Below, one piece after another: positions 24,208 through 33,700 of a DNA stretch of 64,000 nt. The stretch covers positions 16,637-80,636 of the forward strand of contig BDDC01000261.1 of the NCBI GenBank assembly GCA_001662425.1, given 5' to 3'. This DNA is from Chlamydomonas sphaeroides. Taxonomy: Eukaryota; Chlorophyta; Chlorophyceae; Chlamydomonadales; Chlamydomonadaceae. The notes under the pieces are model-generated. The model was given only the letters and a program-made list of their open reading frames with translations, made no database searches and was not told the origin of the DNA. Position 1 is the stretch's first letter. The number at the start of each line of letters is the position of its first letter. The position numbers and the translations under genes are program-made.

Positions 24208-24272
24208 GTCCCGGGCTGCCAGTACTGGCGGCTGTCTCAGGTACCCGTCTCTGACATCCAGGCTGTTGTTCA
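24208..24272 (+). repeat. Element segment repeated in reverse near 28.9 kb
   Basis: The stretch GGCTGCCAGTACTGGCGGCT, GTCTCAGGTACC and GACATCCAGGCTG matches the reverse complement of 28903-28966 over about 60 bases with a few changes. It lies between the recombinase and the Fanzor tail, so the 28.9 kb copy is likely a fragment of the same element family. Confidence 0.55.
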
Positions 24273-24661
24273 ATGCGTAGCGGAAAGATAATGGTGATTC
24301 CGTAAAAAGGCACACACCCTTGGTTCAGGTGCTTCGTCGTGACCGTGAGTAACAGGCTACCACGAGCCATGACTGCCAGGTCGACATGTATGTAGGACTG
24401 CTTACGGAAACGAAATGGTTGACTGGGACCTCCACTGCTGGACACAGCAGGGTCCACCGTGACCCTCCGTAACTGACCCAGCGAGGGCCGTGCCCAGCTT
24501 ACGCCCTCTCAAAGTTGCGCGCCCCAGTGGCCCCTACTGAAGTCACAACAAGGCACAGGTAGGGATCCCGCACGGTTGAATGGTAAATTGACACTTTTGG
24601 TTGGGCAATGTGGAAGCGAAAGGTTGGTTGGCTTGCCCATTTCCCTCCCTCCTCTCGCCAG

Positions 24662-24840
24662 ACCGTGACCTCAACGCCGCTCTGAACACGCTGCTGCTGC
24701 TGTGCCTCCAGCTGCTCGGGGCTGAGCGCCCGGCCTGCTTCCGCCCTGGCGGCGGCGATGGGCCAGGCGGCGATGGGCCGGGCAGCGGCGGCGGCGGAGG
24801 GGATGGTAGCGGCCGCCGCAAGCGGCCGCGGCACAGCTAG
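24662..24840 (+). pseudogene. C-terminal fragment of a Fanzor/TnpB-like RuvC nuclease
   Basis: After a CTCGCCAG acceptor the frame reads DRDLNAALNTLLLL, which matches the third RuvC motif of TnpB and eukaryotic Fanzor proteins (DRDxNAAxN, with the final catalytic aspartate). A short RPACFRP segment follows, then a Gly/Asp-rich linker and a basic end (GRRKRPRHS) that could be a nuclear localisation signal. The stop is at 24838-24840. Upstream I could not find the zinc-ribbon or the first two RuvC motifs, so this is a relic or an exon whose partners have decayed. The identification rests on one motif and the transposon context. Confidence 0.55.
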
Positions 24841-25084
24841 GGCGGCAGCAGCGGCGGCGTGCGTCAGCGGCGGCGTGCGTTAGGAGATACGGTCCTACCG
24901 TGGAGGCAGTTCGGGCGGCTAGGTCCGGCCCGTGGGGTGAGGGCACGGAGGTTAGCGTGCCCGAGCCTGCCCGAGACCCCTCAGATAGTCCCAGCTACGA
25001 CCGCATAGTCACCGACGGTGTTCGTCTGGTCTGGGTGGCCCCTGTTGGGGTAAGCCATGCACCCATGCGCAGCTGGGGAGGTTT
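24841..25084 (+). repeat. Right copy of the element's repeat module; candidate Fanzor guide-RNA region
   Basis: Begins at the Fanzor stop codon and ends in AGGTTT. Blocks shared with 7691-7940 (inverted): GGCGGCGTGCG, GAGATA, CGGGCGGCTAGGTCCGG, GAGGGCACGG, GTTCGTCTGGTCTGGGTGG, CCATGCACCCATGCGCAGCT. In TnpB and Fanzor loci the guide RNA comes from just this 3' non-coding segment. That role is inferred from position and conservation only. Confidence 0.6.
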
Positions 25085-25492
25085 GGGGGAGGTTGGTTGC
25101 AGCGACCCATTGGTCGTCCGTAGTAATGCCCAAAGCAACCGAACTCCCAGCGAACACTAGTGTTCCAATAGCAATAAACAATGCATGCCATTGTTCCTGG
25201 TATCAGACCCTTTAAAGCTGAGGCGTGAGGGGCTGGCCTTGGCCTTCACGCTTCAGGGCCCAGGCAGCTGCATTGTGTAAATCAATATGTATGAAGCTCA
25301 TGCAATAAATGAAATAAGCCTTCGGGTTCAGAGCGCTGCATGGCACGCGTAGTTGGTTTGGGGATGGGGAACCTGGGGTCGAGCGCCATTCCACCCGGAA
25401 ACTTGAGCACACGTACGTCGACGAGGTCGTTGCTAGGGTCGCCAATTACTCTATTCCTGACCCACTTTGCTTTGTTGATAGTGCAGTAAGGA
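25085..25492 (+). promoter_or_regulatory. 5' region of CAH3
   Basis: About 400 bases separate the end of the mobile element from the CAH3 start codon. This AT-richer stretch (AATAAACAATGCATGCC, CAATAAATGAAATAAGCC) must hold the leader and the proximal promoter. A TTTAAAG near 25210 is a weak TATA candidate. Confidence 0.45.
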
Positions 25493-27577
25493 ATGCGCTC
25501 CGTCGTCGACCGGAGCTCGGGGCTCCAGCGTGCGACCACGCGGCGCTCGGCTGTGTGCAAGGTATGCTGAAGCTGCTACGTAAAAGCTCTCGCACGGCCA
25601 CTGAGCTATCTTCTGGCCACAGGTCCGCGCTGATGCGACCGGCGATGCTCCCTCGACTTCGGCGCCGTCCAGTGGTTTCCGCCCCATAATTGACCGCCGC
25701 ACGCTGCTGACTGGCGCTGCTGCGTCGGTCATCACCTTCACGGGCTGCCCTTGCCCCATCTGCAAGCCTGGCGAGGCTAAGGCCGCGAGCTGGAGCTACG
25801 GTGAGCCACGCGGTTACAGGCGCTTCTTATACCAGATACTTGACTACTGCGACTCTGCTCGCGCAGGCGAGGTCGCTGGCCCGCCAACATGGAAGGGCGT
25901 TTGCGCGACGGGCAAGCGGCAGTCGCCCATCAACATTCCGCTGAGCACGTCAGCTCCCAAGGTGGATGCGGAGATGGGCGAGTTCGACTTCGCCTACGGC
26001 AGCTTCGAGAAGTGCGACGTGCTCAACACGGGGCATGGCACGATGCAGGTGCGACCCCTGCACACCCAACACGATATCCTGCCGGGTTGCTTGGGAGACC
26101 ACTCAGAGCAACTACAGACAAGGCAACGCCTTTCCCCTTGACTATCCCGCGCCCCTGCGCAGGTCAACTTCCCCGCGGGCAACCTGGCTTTCATCGGCAA
26201 CATGGAGCTGGAACTGCTGCAGTTCCACTTCCACGCACCCAGCGAGCACGCAATGGACGGCCGCCGGTATGCTATGGAGGCACACCTGGTGCACAAGAAC
26301 AAGAGCACGGGTGAGCCGGTATGCTGGCTGTTGTACATCGAAGGCAGTGGCCCTGCATCGTCATCAGTCCTCCGGTTGAGTGAAGCATCGACTTGATGGC
26401 TCGCGGTAGCCTGAGCACGTTTGGTGGCGACATTTGGGCCACTACGAAACTCATCATGCATTTTCGGGCGCCACGCGTCCAGGGTGGAGGAGGGGAGGTG
26501 CTAGTAGCCAACGGCCCTGCGGCGCAGCATCTCTCCGTCGCAACGTTGTCCTCTCGACGTCTAGCCGGCCTGTCAATGCCTTTCCGGCATCAATTGGCTC
26601 CGACAGACGTGACCCACGTGCCCGGCCCTTGCCCTGCGCCCTGCCCGCCCTGCTCCGCAGGCAACCTGGCTGTGCTGGGCATCATGCTTGAGCCCGGCGG
26701 CCTGATCAAGAACCCGGCGCTCACGACGGCGCTGGAGGCGGCGCCCGAGGTGCCCCTGGCCAAGAAGCCCTCGCCCAAGGGCATCAACCCCGTCATGCTG
26801 CTGCCCAAGAAGACCAAGGCCGGCACCAGGTGCTCGGGTGGCATGCATGGAAGGGAGCAGGCGATACTGTGTAGGCCACGCTTGGTAGCCGAAGATGGGC
26901 GTCCTTTTGGTCATCCCGTGCGTCAGGCTCATACGTTGCCCGCGCCTGTCGCCCCCCGCAGGCCGTACGTGCACTACCCGGGCTCGCTCACGACGCCGCC
27001 CTGCTCCGAGGGCGTGGACTGGTTTGTGTTCACCAACCCCATCAGGGTGCGTCATCAGGGTAGCGCGAAGCCGAACTAGCAAGGGATCATATCCGGCGTA
27101 GCAGCACAGCGGGCCGGCAGCTGTGCCGCCGAGGGGCACCGTCACAGGCTGCGCTGTGCTGACGTGCACGCGCGGCGTTGCGGGGACCATCCAAGGGACA
27201 GCTAACGGAGTGGCGCGTCGCCGGTCCCTCGAGCAAGTGCGCCTTCTGACCCTGGCTGGCGCTGGGCTGTCCTCAAAAGCAGTGGCTGGAGATCTGTGGC
27301 GGGCGTGCCCCCACGCTCTTGTCATGGCATCGAGCGCTTGACACAGGGCCGCTTGCAACCCAGCTCCCCTTCCCGCGTCCAGCGAGCCCTGCCAGCTGCT
27401 ATCCGTTGCGTGCACTGCTTGCCGCCGCTGATGAGCTGTCCCTCCATGCCGCCCCTCCAGGTGCCGGACGCCCAGATCCTGGACTTCATGAACTTCGTGG
27501 GCGACAAGAAGACGTACGCTACCAACACGCGGCCGCTGCAGCTGCTCAACCAGCGCCTGGTCGAGTACGAGCTCTGA
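25493..27577 (+). CDS. CAH3: Thylakoid-lumen alpha carbonic anhydrase CAH3
   Basis: Zinc enzyme interconverting CO2 and bicarbonate in the thylakoid lumen, part of the algal CO2-concentrating mechanism. Seven exons: 25493-25561, 25623-25800, 25867-26048, 26163-26310, 26661-26829, 26962-27046 and 27461-27577, joining in phase to 315 residues. A chloroplast transit peptide is followed by a twin-arginine lumenal signal (DRRTLLTGAAASVITF, Arg48-Arg49) ending at GEAKA. The mature domain has QSPINIP, His139 (proton-shuttle position), the zinc ligands His165, His167 and His184 in QFHFHAPSEH and EAHLVH, Glu171 as gate residue, and SLTTPPCSEGV with the Thr and disulphide Cys of the family. It ends RLVEYEL. 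Its sequence is very close to what I recall of Chlamydomonas CAH3. No unusual break is seen. Confidence 0.97.
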
Positions 27578-28584
27578 GCTGGGCAGCCGAGGTGCTGCGT
27601 GTGTGAACGACGAGTGAGCAGTGGCGTGAGTGTTTGTGCGCGCTTGCGTGCTTGTGCATGGGCGCGGTTGCGCTCTTGCGTGGTTGTTGTGGGCTTCAAG
27701 GGGACTGGCCTGGTTCACTGACTAAGCGGTTGGGACGGGTAACTTGGTTTCGGCAGGCAGCTCGCCGCCGAGTAGCCGTGCGCTGGCTTTGTATGGGGTG
27801 ACATGACGCAGCCGGAGCGAGGTCGCTGTGCGCGTCGGGCACACAGCCGTAGCGCTCACACCGGCGCCTCATGCGCGTAAAATCTTGGAGAACCGAGCGG
27901 CCGGATGAGCGAGGGAGAGAGGTCGCACGGACGCAAACGTGCATGTGCATTTGCGCCTCCGGCCAATCATCCTGAGCGGGCTTTTAGGCCGTTTGCGCGA
28001 TCGGCTGGCCGTATATCGACGCTTGGTGGGGCAAGGCGGGCGCTGGCGAGGACGGTGCGGCGACGTCGGGTTGTACGTGACGATGGGGGTGCGCCAGATA
28101 GGGCTCTTGTGAATGACTGTTCCCGGCGTTGATGGGCTGGTGCGGGCAGGAGCCGCGCGCATAAGCCGATGACAAAAGAGAGACAGAGAGGAGAGAGAGT
28201 GTGAGGATCGGCCCGCGGAGACCGATCCGTTGGCCGTAGCCCTTGTCGGCAGCCGCCTTGCGGCTCGGTGCGCTGCGGCGGGAGGTCGGCCCCATGACAG
28301 GATGTAAGCGGGCTGCGCTTACCGTTATGACCCATTATGCCGCTGGGTAAGCCCGTACAGCTGGCACCTTCCGGCCCACCCACCCCCACAACGGCGAACG
28401 AAGCTCGGAGTAAGCGCCGCTTCGCCACCGTGGCGTGAAACCGGCAACAGCTCCCGATAACTCCCTTGCATGTGGCCAGCCGCGCATCCGGCCTAGGACT
28501 AAGAGGTGTGCGCGTCCGCCACCCCAAAGTAGAGAGCTTGCATAGATGCATACTAGGCGTGGCTTGCCTACTCGTGCTGCCGTG
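27578..28584. other. 3' region of CAH3 and intergenic sequence
   Basis: No exon recognised. Probably contains a roughly 730-base 3' untranslated region ending at the TGTAA at 28303-28307, then unassigned sequence leading into a dispersed repeat. Confidence 0.4.
28303..28307 (+). terminator. TGTAA, candidate polyadenylation signal of CAH3
   Basis: First plus-strand TGTAA after the CAH3 stop codon, 726 bases downstream. A long 3' untranslated region is plausible for these algae, but the assignment is positional only. Confidence 0.4.
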
Positions 28585-28720
28585 CGCTTCAGTATGAAGT
28601 AGAAAAGAACCCCACACGCGGCACCCTCCTACGCGGCACAGCCCCGAGCAGAGCAGGAGGAAGAGCGGCGCGTCGGCCGTGCGCAGAGGGAAGGCGGCTA
28701 GATGCGCCAGTGCTGAAGGT
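28585..28720. repeat. Dispersed repeat, second copy of the 4.4 kb element
   Basis: Shares AGAACCCCACACGCGGCA, CGTCGGCCGTGCGC and AGATGCGCCAGTG with 4384-4500 in the same order and orientation. Spacing differs by small indels. Family unknown. Confidence 0.6.
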
Positions 28721-28902
28721 GTTCTGACTCAGTGCGCATCGATGTGTAACGATGTGTGGAGGCCATCAAAGCTTGACTCCTGCAGGGGCCGGCGTCACGA
28801 ATCATCAAGCTGCCCAGTGCAAAACGAATGCCCAGGTCCAAATCGACCCACGGACCCGGAGACCTCCGGTAGCGTCTCTGCTCATGGCCTTGTACTGTAG
28901 AA

Positions 28903-28966
28903 CCAGCGTGGAAGTCAGTGAAAGGGTACCTGAGACAACCGCCATTACTGGCAGCCAAGGTTGCTC
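28903..28966 (-). repeat. Fragment of the recombinase/Fanzor element family
   Basis: Reverse complement resembles 24208-24272 (GGCTGCCAGTA, GGCGG, TGTCTCAGGTACCC). Sits next to the 28585-28720 repeat, so 28.6-29.0 kb seems to be a small nest of transposon debris. Confidence 0.5.
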
Positions 28967-29125
28967 TTGCTCGTGGCCTTGTAGCAAGGCCGTGATGAGG
29001 CGCCCACAGCCGGGGCCATGAGGCATAGGCTGTCGCGGGAGCCGGTCCGAGCACGGCACGACGACAGCCGGGGCGGGCCAATTCACAGCTCACACGTAGC
29101 CCACACGCCTCCCCAAGTCCAACAG

Positions 29126-29384
29126 TGCGCCCGTCGCCAGCGAGCTGGGGGCACCCGCCTCCGCTCAGCCCTCGCCGCTGCTGGGCCAGCTGGCAACGCA
29201 GCACGCCACGCAGCGCATGGGCTCCAGCGACAGCCTGGGCCAGGCGCTGCCGCTGGGGGCCGCCGGCACGGCGGACCTGCCGCCGGTCTCGTCCAGCGGC
29301 CCTCGGCCCCCGGCCACACCCGTGCTCGACGCCTCGTCGCCGCTGCCGCACGACAGCTCGCTGTGTTCTTGGCTGCTTCATTAG
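29126..29384 (+). other. Possible orphan terminal exon, unknown protein
   Basis: After a CCAACAG acceptor an open frame with coding-like codon use reads SELGAPASAQPSPLLGQL, then MGSSDSLGQALPLG, then a Pro/Ser-rich tail ending CSWLLH and TAG at 29382-29384. No start or upstream exon is found, and no family is recognised. It could be a retained fragment of a duplicated gene. Confidence 0.3.
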
Positions 29385-29572
29385 GCCACCGAATGCTGCG
29401 GCCCGCTGTAGGGGGCTTGAGGAAGGCCCGATAGGGTCAGATGCATCGTTTGGGGCGGGCACTGCTAAGGCTGTCCCGCTGTTGGCAGGGAAGGCGTGAT
29501 CGCGAGCTGATGGCGCTGACAGCTGAGCGGGTTCTCCGTCAACGACCCACGGCCTTCGGGCCCCTGCCTCAC

Positions 29573-29683
29573 CCGCTCTTGTCGTCCGTGGTGATCATGA
29601 AGTCCCCGTGTCTCAGGAATGCGACCACGTCCGCCCACGAGTCATACTTGATCGCCAGGATCAACATGAACAGGTTGGCGTAC
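29573..29683 (-). other. Possible orphan internal exon, unknown protein
   Basis: Flanked by a CCTAG acceptor and a GTGAGG donor on the minus strand. It reads YANLFMLILAIKYDSW, then ADVVAFLRHGDFMITTDDKSG, with low-bias coding-like composition. No partner exons or family are recognised. Confidence 0.3.
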
Positions 29684-29684
29684 C

Positions 29685-30745
29685 TAGGGGAGGATGGGGG
29701 GCAGCTCCCTCTCCAACCTTGGCGCTCGGTGCACGCACGGCCTGGCATGCCGCGGCCCGGCGCGGCGCTGTAGTGTGAGGTTGCCTCGTCGAGGCGTCAG
29801 GGCATGTATCGATGTGGCTAGACAGGATGTTACTCGTGAGCTAGCGTAGGCGTAAGCACGACCCACGGTGAGCCACGGGGCCCGGCGTACGGCGCCCATG
29901 CAGTCCTGCCTTCATGTGGCAGTCGCGTACAGGGGACTCCCCTGGTCGCGTATCACTCGATGCAGGGCCCACTTTCGTTGTCAGGCAGCCGGCTGTTCTG
30001 GACTGCAGCTCAGCCGTCCTCTTAGCAAAGCGCACAGCCACGCGGGACCGCGGTGGTGTACACCGCAAAGCCCGCTTCCTTCGCGCGAGCGCCGGTCCCG
30101 GTCAGCCTTACACCAACCACATGCTGCGCCCAGCTTCCGCACGCCTGCGCTCCTGGGCTCGGCTCCCAACGGCCCTCTCGTTTGTTCGGCCGTACAAGCA
30201 AAGACTCGCGCAACACACCCACACGCGGCACCGCACTGCGTCTAGCAACATACCCGCCCCGCAAGCTCAACGGGCGGCCCATCACCGGCAGCCGGCCTAC
30301 CGCCGGCTCCGACACTACCCCCCCGAGCGCGCGCGGGGCGGGCGGGTGGGAGCGCGCGCACAGCTACTCGAGGCCTGGGATGCCAGACGGCTAGGCCTGC
30401 CAGTGATCGGCCGCGTTGGCCCGCCTAACGACCAGACAGAAGCGACTATCTAAGCACCAGGCCCTGTCTCGGTGGCCCGCTCCGCTCAACCCCCCCACAC
30501 ACGCGGCCTCCCTGGACTCGGCCGCTCGGCTCAGGAACCGCGTTCCGGGGGGGGGCCAGAACGACCAAAGTGCCGTACATGCCATTTGAGCATGCATCAC
30601 AAGCTTCAGAGACAATTGAATTTTGCTTTCGTAATGTTAGAGGTGTTGTGCACACTGAACTTGCAACAGCACACTCATTGCCTGCGAGATAATTTAGAAA
30701 GGAAGCATCCATAGAATACGTCTGTGGCGCCCTTTATAGTCTGAA
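29685..30745. other. Intergenic region upstream of the SGNH-like gene
   Basis: No gene recognised. The last 100-150 bases are AT-richer and contain CCTTTATAGT just upstream of the start codon at 30746, a possible TATA-like element or leader. Confidence 0.4.
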
Positions 30746-33700
30746 ATGCTGAGGCATGATAATAAGTATGCAGCAGCGCATCTACTGACGACAGCGTCAC
30801 TGCTCTTGGTGTGGGGCCGACTACTACACGTCGTCACTGCAGCGATGGCCCCGAGCGCACACCCGGGCGTGCTTCCCAGGTGAGAGCCGGGCACGAAGTC
30901 CTCTTGGTGAAACTGTGTAGGGGCTGCGAAACTTCCGCGCGTACCTCTGTCCGACCCGCGACTGCGTATGTTGCTCAACTGGTAGCTCAGGGTACAAAAT
31001 GAATACCCCTGGCGCATCTCCCCATCCTCCCCCGCGTCACCATCCGCTGGCGGCGCTCCCACCCCCCTGCGGCCACGGCCCTACCCGCGCCACCCCGTGC
31101 GTGCATGCCCTCAGGCGCATCGAGGACTGGCTGTACCGCGACTCGCCTGTCTCACCCACGGGGCCCTGGCTCAACCCCTTCCGGGCCGACGGCCCCAGCG
31201 GCGAGCCGGGATGGAACAGCGCAACGCCCAGGTTCGTCCGCACGCCCGTGGCGATGCGTCTGCCTCGCCTGCCAGCAAGGCCAGGGCCTCCAGCAGGGCC
31301 AGGGCCGTGACGCTGCACCGCCCACGTGTTGGTGTTCGTGTTGGGGCATTCGGCTCGTCCGTCCGCAGGTTGTGGCGTCGCCATGAGCTGGACGCCGCCG
31401 TGGTCACCGCCAACCACGGTCAGGTGGGAGCCAGCCGGGGATGCGCCGCAGCCCCGTGCCGTTGCGTAGCCGCCGCGTGGAGCGAAGCTAGCTGCGTGTG
31501 CGGTGCTCACCAGACGACGACGGGCTTGGTGTGCGAGGCGCGAGCGTGAGGTCCCACTTGCTGCGGACACCGCCAGCCAGGTGGCGGGGCGCTGGGACCC
31601 CAGGACCCCAGGGCCCCAGGAGGAGCGCGGGCGTCGCGGCTGCCAGGCAAACCCAGCCGTACATTAATAGCCGGACCCCATGCCGCGCTGCACTGCCCCC
31701 CCCTCCACGCACGTTGCCTTGACGCCTGCATTCTTCACCCACGCCCTGCCTATCGCCGCAGTTTCGGCCGCTCTTTGAGAAGCTGGGCCGCGGGGAGCCC
31801 GTACGGGTGCTGGCGCTCGGTTCGTCTATCTGCAAGGACTACGGAGGGCTGTACGGCACTTCGGAGCAGCTGCGGGCGGGCGGCTTCAACGCCAGCGGCA
31901 AGCCCTGGGGCTCGGGAGACCCAGGCAACACAAACTACCAGGTGCCTGTGCTAGTAGCATTTGTGCATCCTGATTGATGAACGGTAGCATCGGCGACGCG
32001 TGGGGCCTAGGCCTGCTGCCGAGTCGCCAGACAAACGCAGCCGGCAACACGAAACTGGCTGTAGCTTGCTAGCCAGCTAGTCCTCTTCGCGCAAGAAGTC
32101 AAGGCCAACTGTTGTAGCAAGCCAGCGGGTCGCGCCTCACTCCATGCCGTCCGTGCGTGCACCATATCTACCGTCCCTGCCGCGCAACCCGAAGGCTTCG
32201 TTGGGGATGAACGCTCCCATACCGCCGCCCCCATAGGCGTACGTCAATTCTTGCCGCGCCAAGGGCTGGCGGCCCGGCTGGGCCAACTTCGTGATGCAGG
32301 TAGATGCGGGCTATGGCTCGTGCCCGGGGTTGCCAGATTCCATGCAAAGGTGCTATGCCACATACATTTAAACTCTTAGGAGGTTGGGAGCCCTACGTAC
32401 CTGGTGATGCAGGCGCGAACCGCGGCTCGTGAGGAGCGGCGGGTTGGTTCGCGCCGGTCCTGGCGGTGATGAAACAGGCATGTCCCGAAACAGACGGCCC
32501 TCCCTACGGCCTACTCGCTGCCTGCCTAGCGCTCCGCCGCCCGCTCCATGCTCCGCCACGCGCCAGGTCCTCAACGCCACGTGGCCGCGGCCGCCCTCGG
32601 ACCCACACCTGCTGCTCAACATGGGCAAGTCGGGGGCTGACCTGGCCGGGTACACGACCACCGACATCAAGGTAGGTGCGGGGGCGAGGCGCAAGGCCCC
32701 GCAGCGGCCACAGCAACTAACCATGTCTGAGCGAGCTCGATCGGGGGTCGCGGCCCGGCAAGCTGGGGTATGCGTAGCATGTGTGGATGGGTCTGCCACG
32801 GCTTGACCGGTGCCGCCGACCTTGGGCCATCGCTGCTCGCCAATGCCGACCAGAATGCAAGACACAGCAGTTTGTAATACCCTACCTCATCAAGACACAG
32901 CAGTTTGTAATACCCTACCTCATGGGCTCTGACAAATTGGTACACATGCATGATCGACAAGCAGGTTGGATTGTACGGCAACCAGGCTCGGGTCTCGGTG
33001 GCCCGCAGGACCAAGTCAGCCCCGACCTGGACCTGGTGCTGGCGGAGAACGTCATGGGCAAGACCGAAGTGAGACGTTTTCGTGAGGGTTAGGGCTGGTC
33101 TTTAACGCAGATCCCAACAGCGCTCTGCAGTGCTCTACTGGTGCTGGCCGGCTGGAGGCCGTCAGGGCCTGTGCGATGGCTCGCGCGCAAACACACACAC
33201 ACCGCATTGCTGTGGCTGCGTGCGTGCTGGACCGCGCCGACAGGACCCTCCGCTGCGGCCCGCTGCTGGATGGAGGCAGTGACGAACTGCCGTGCTCTGC
33301 ATTGTGGCTGTCTCGTAAAAGGTTACCAGCAGCACGCATACCCATGCGCGCAGGGTCCTGCGCTGGAGGAGCTGCTGCGCAAGCTGGCGGGCGTCACGAG
33401 GTCGGGCCGCATGCCGGCAGTCATCATCCACAACTCCGCGATGCTGCCGGAGCTCAAGGACCATGTAAGCCATGTATGCTGCTAGCCAGCTACCGGAGTG
33501 CGTGTGTGGGCTGCGGTACAACGCACCTCTTTCGTACATGCAGCTCGACAGATAGAGTGTACGTGAAGACGGGGCACACACGCGGTACACACGCACACCG
33601 CCGTGGCTTGTTTGCATGTTCATGTGCGGCTCATGACTGTAGCTAGCTATCGGGCACATGACCGTGGCGGCGACGGTGGCGGCGGCGGCGGCTGGCGTTG

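Larger units (their letters stand above)
22174..25084 (+). mobile_element. Decayed mobile element with tyrosine recombinase and Fanzor tail
   Basis: Two direct copies of one module (22174-22332 and 24841-25084) bracket a tyrosine recombinase pseudogene (22679-23913) and the C-terminal end of a Fanzor/TnpB-like protein (24662-24840), all on the plus strand. A third copy of the right module, with the same Fanzor stop codon, lies inverted at 7691-7940. Short recombinase-only elements fit Crypton-type transposons; a DIRS-type retroelement that lost its reverse transcriptase is the alternative. Whether the left module is a true terminus or the tail of another copy is not settled. Confidence 0.6.

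Noticed and set aside
22174..25084. Reading the two direct repeat modules as long terminal repeats of a retrotransposon
   Set aside because: No reverse transcriptase, primer-binding site or polypurine tract, and the right module begins at a nuclease stop codon; the left copy may simply be another element's tail.
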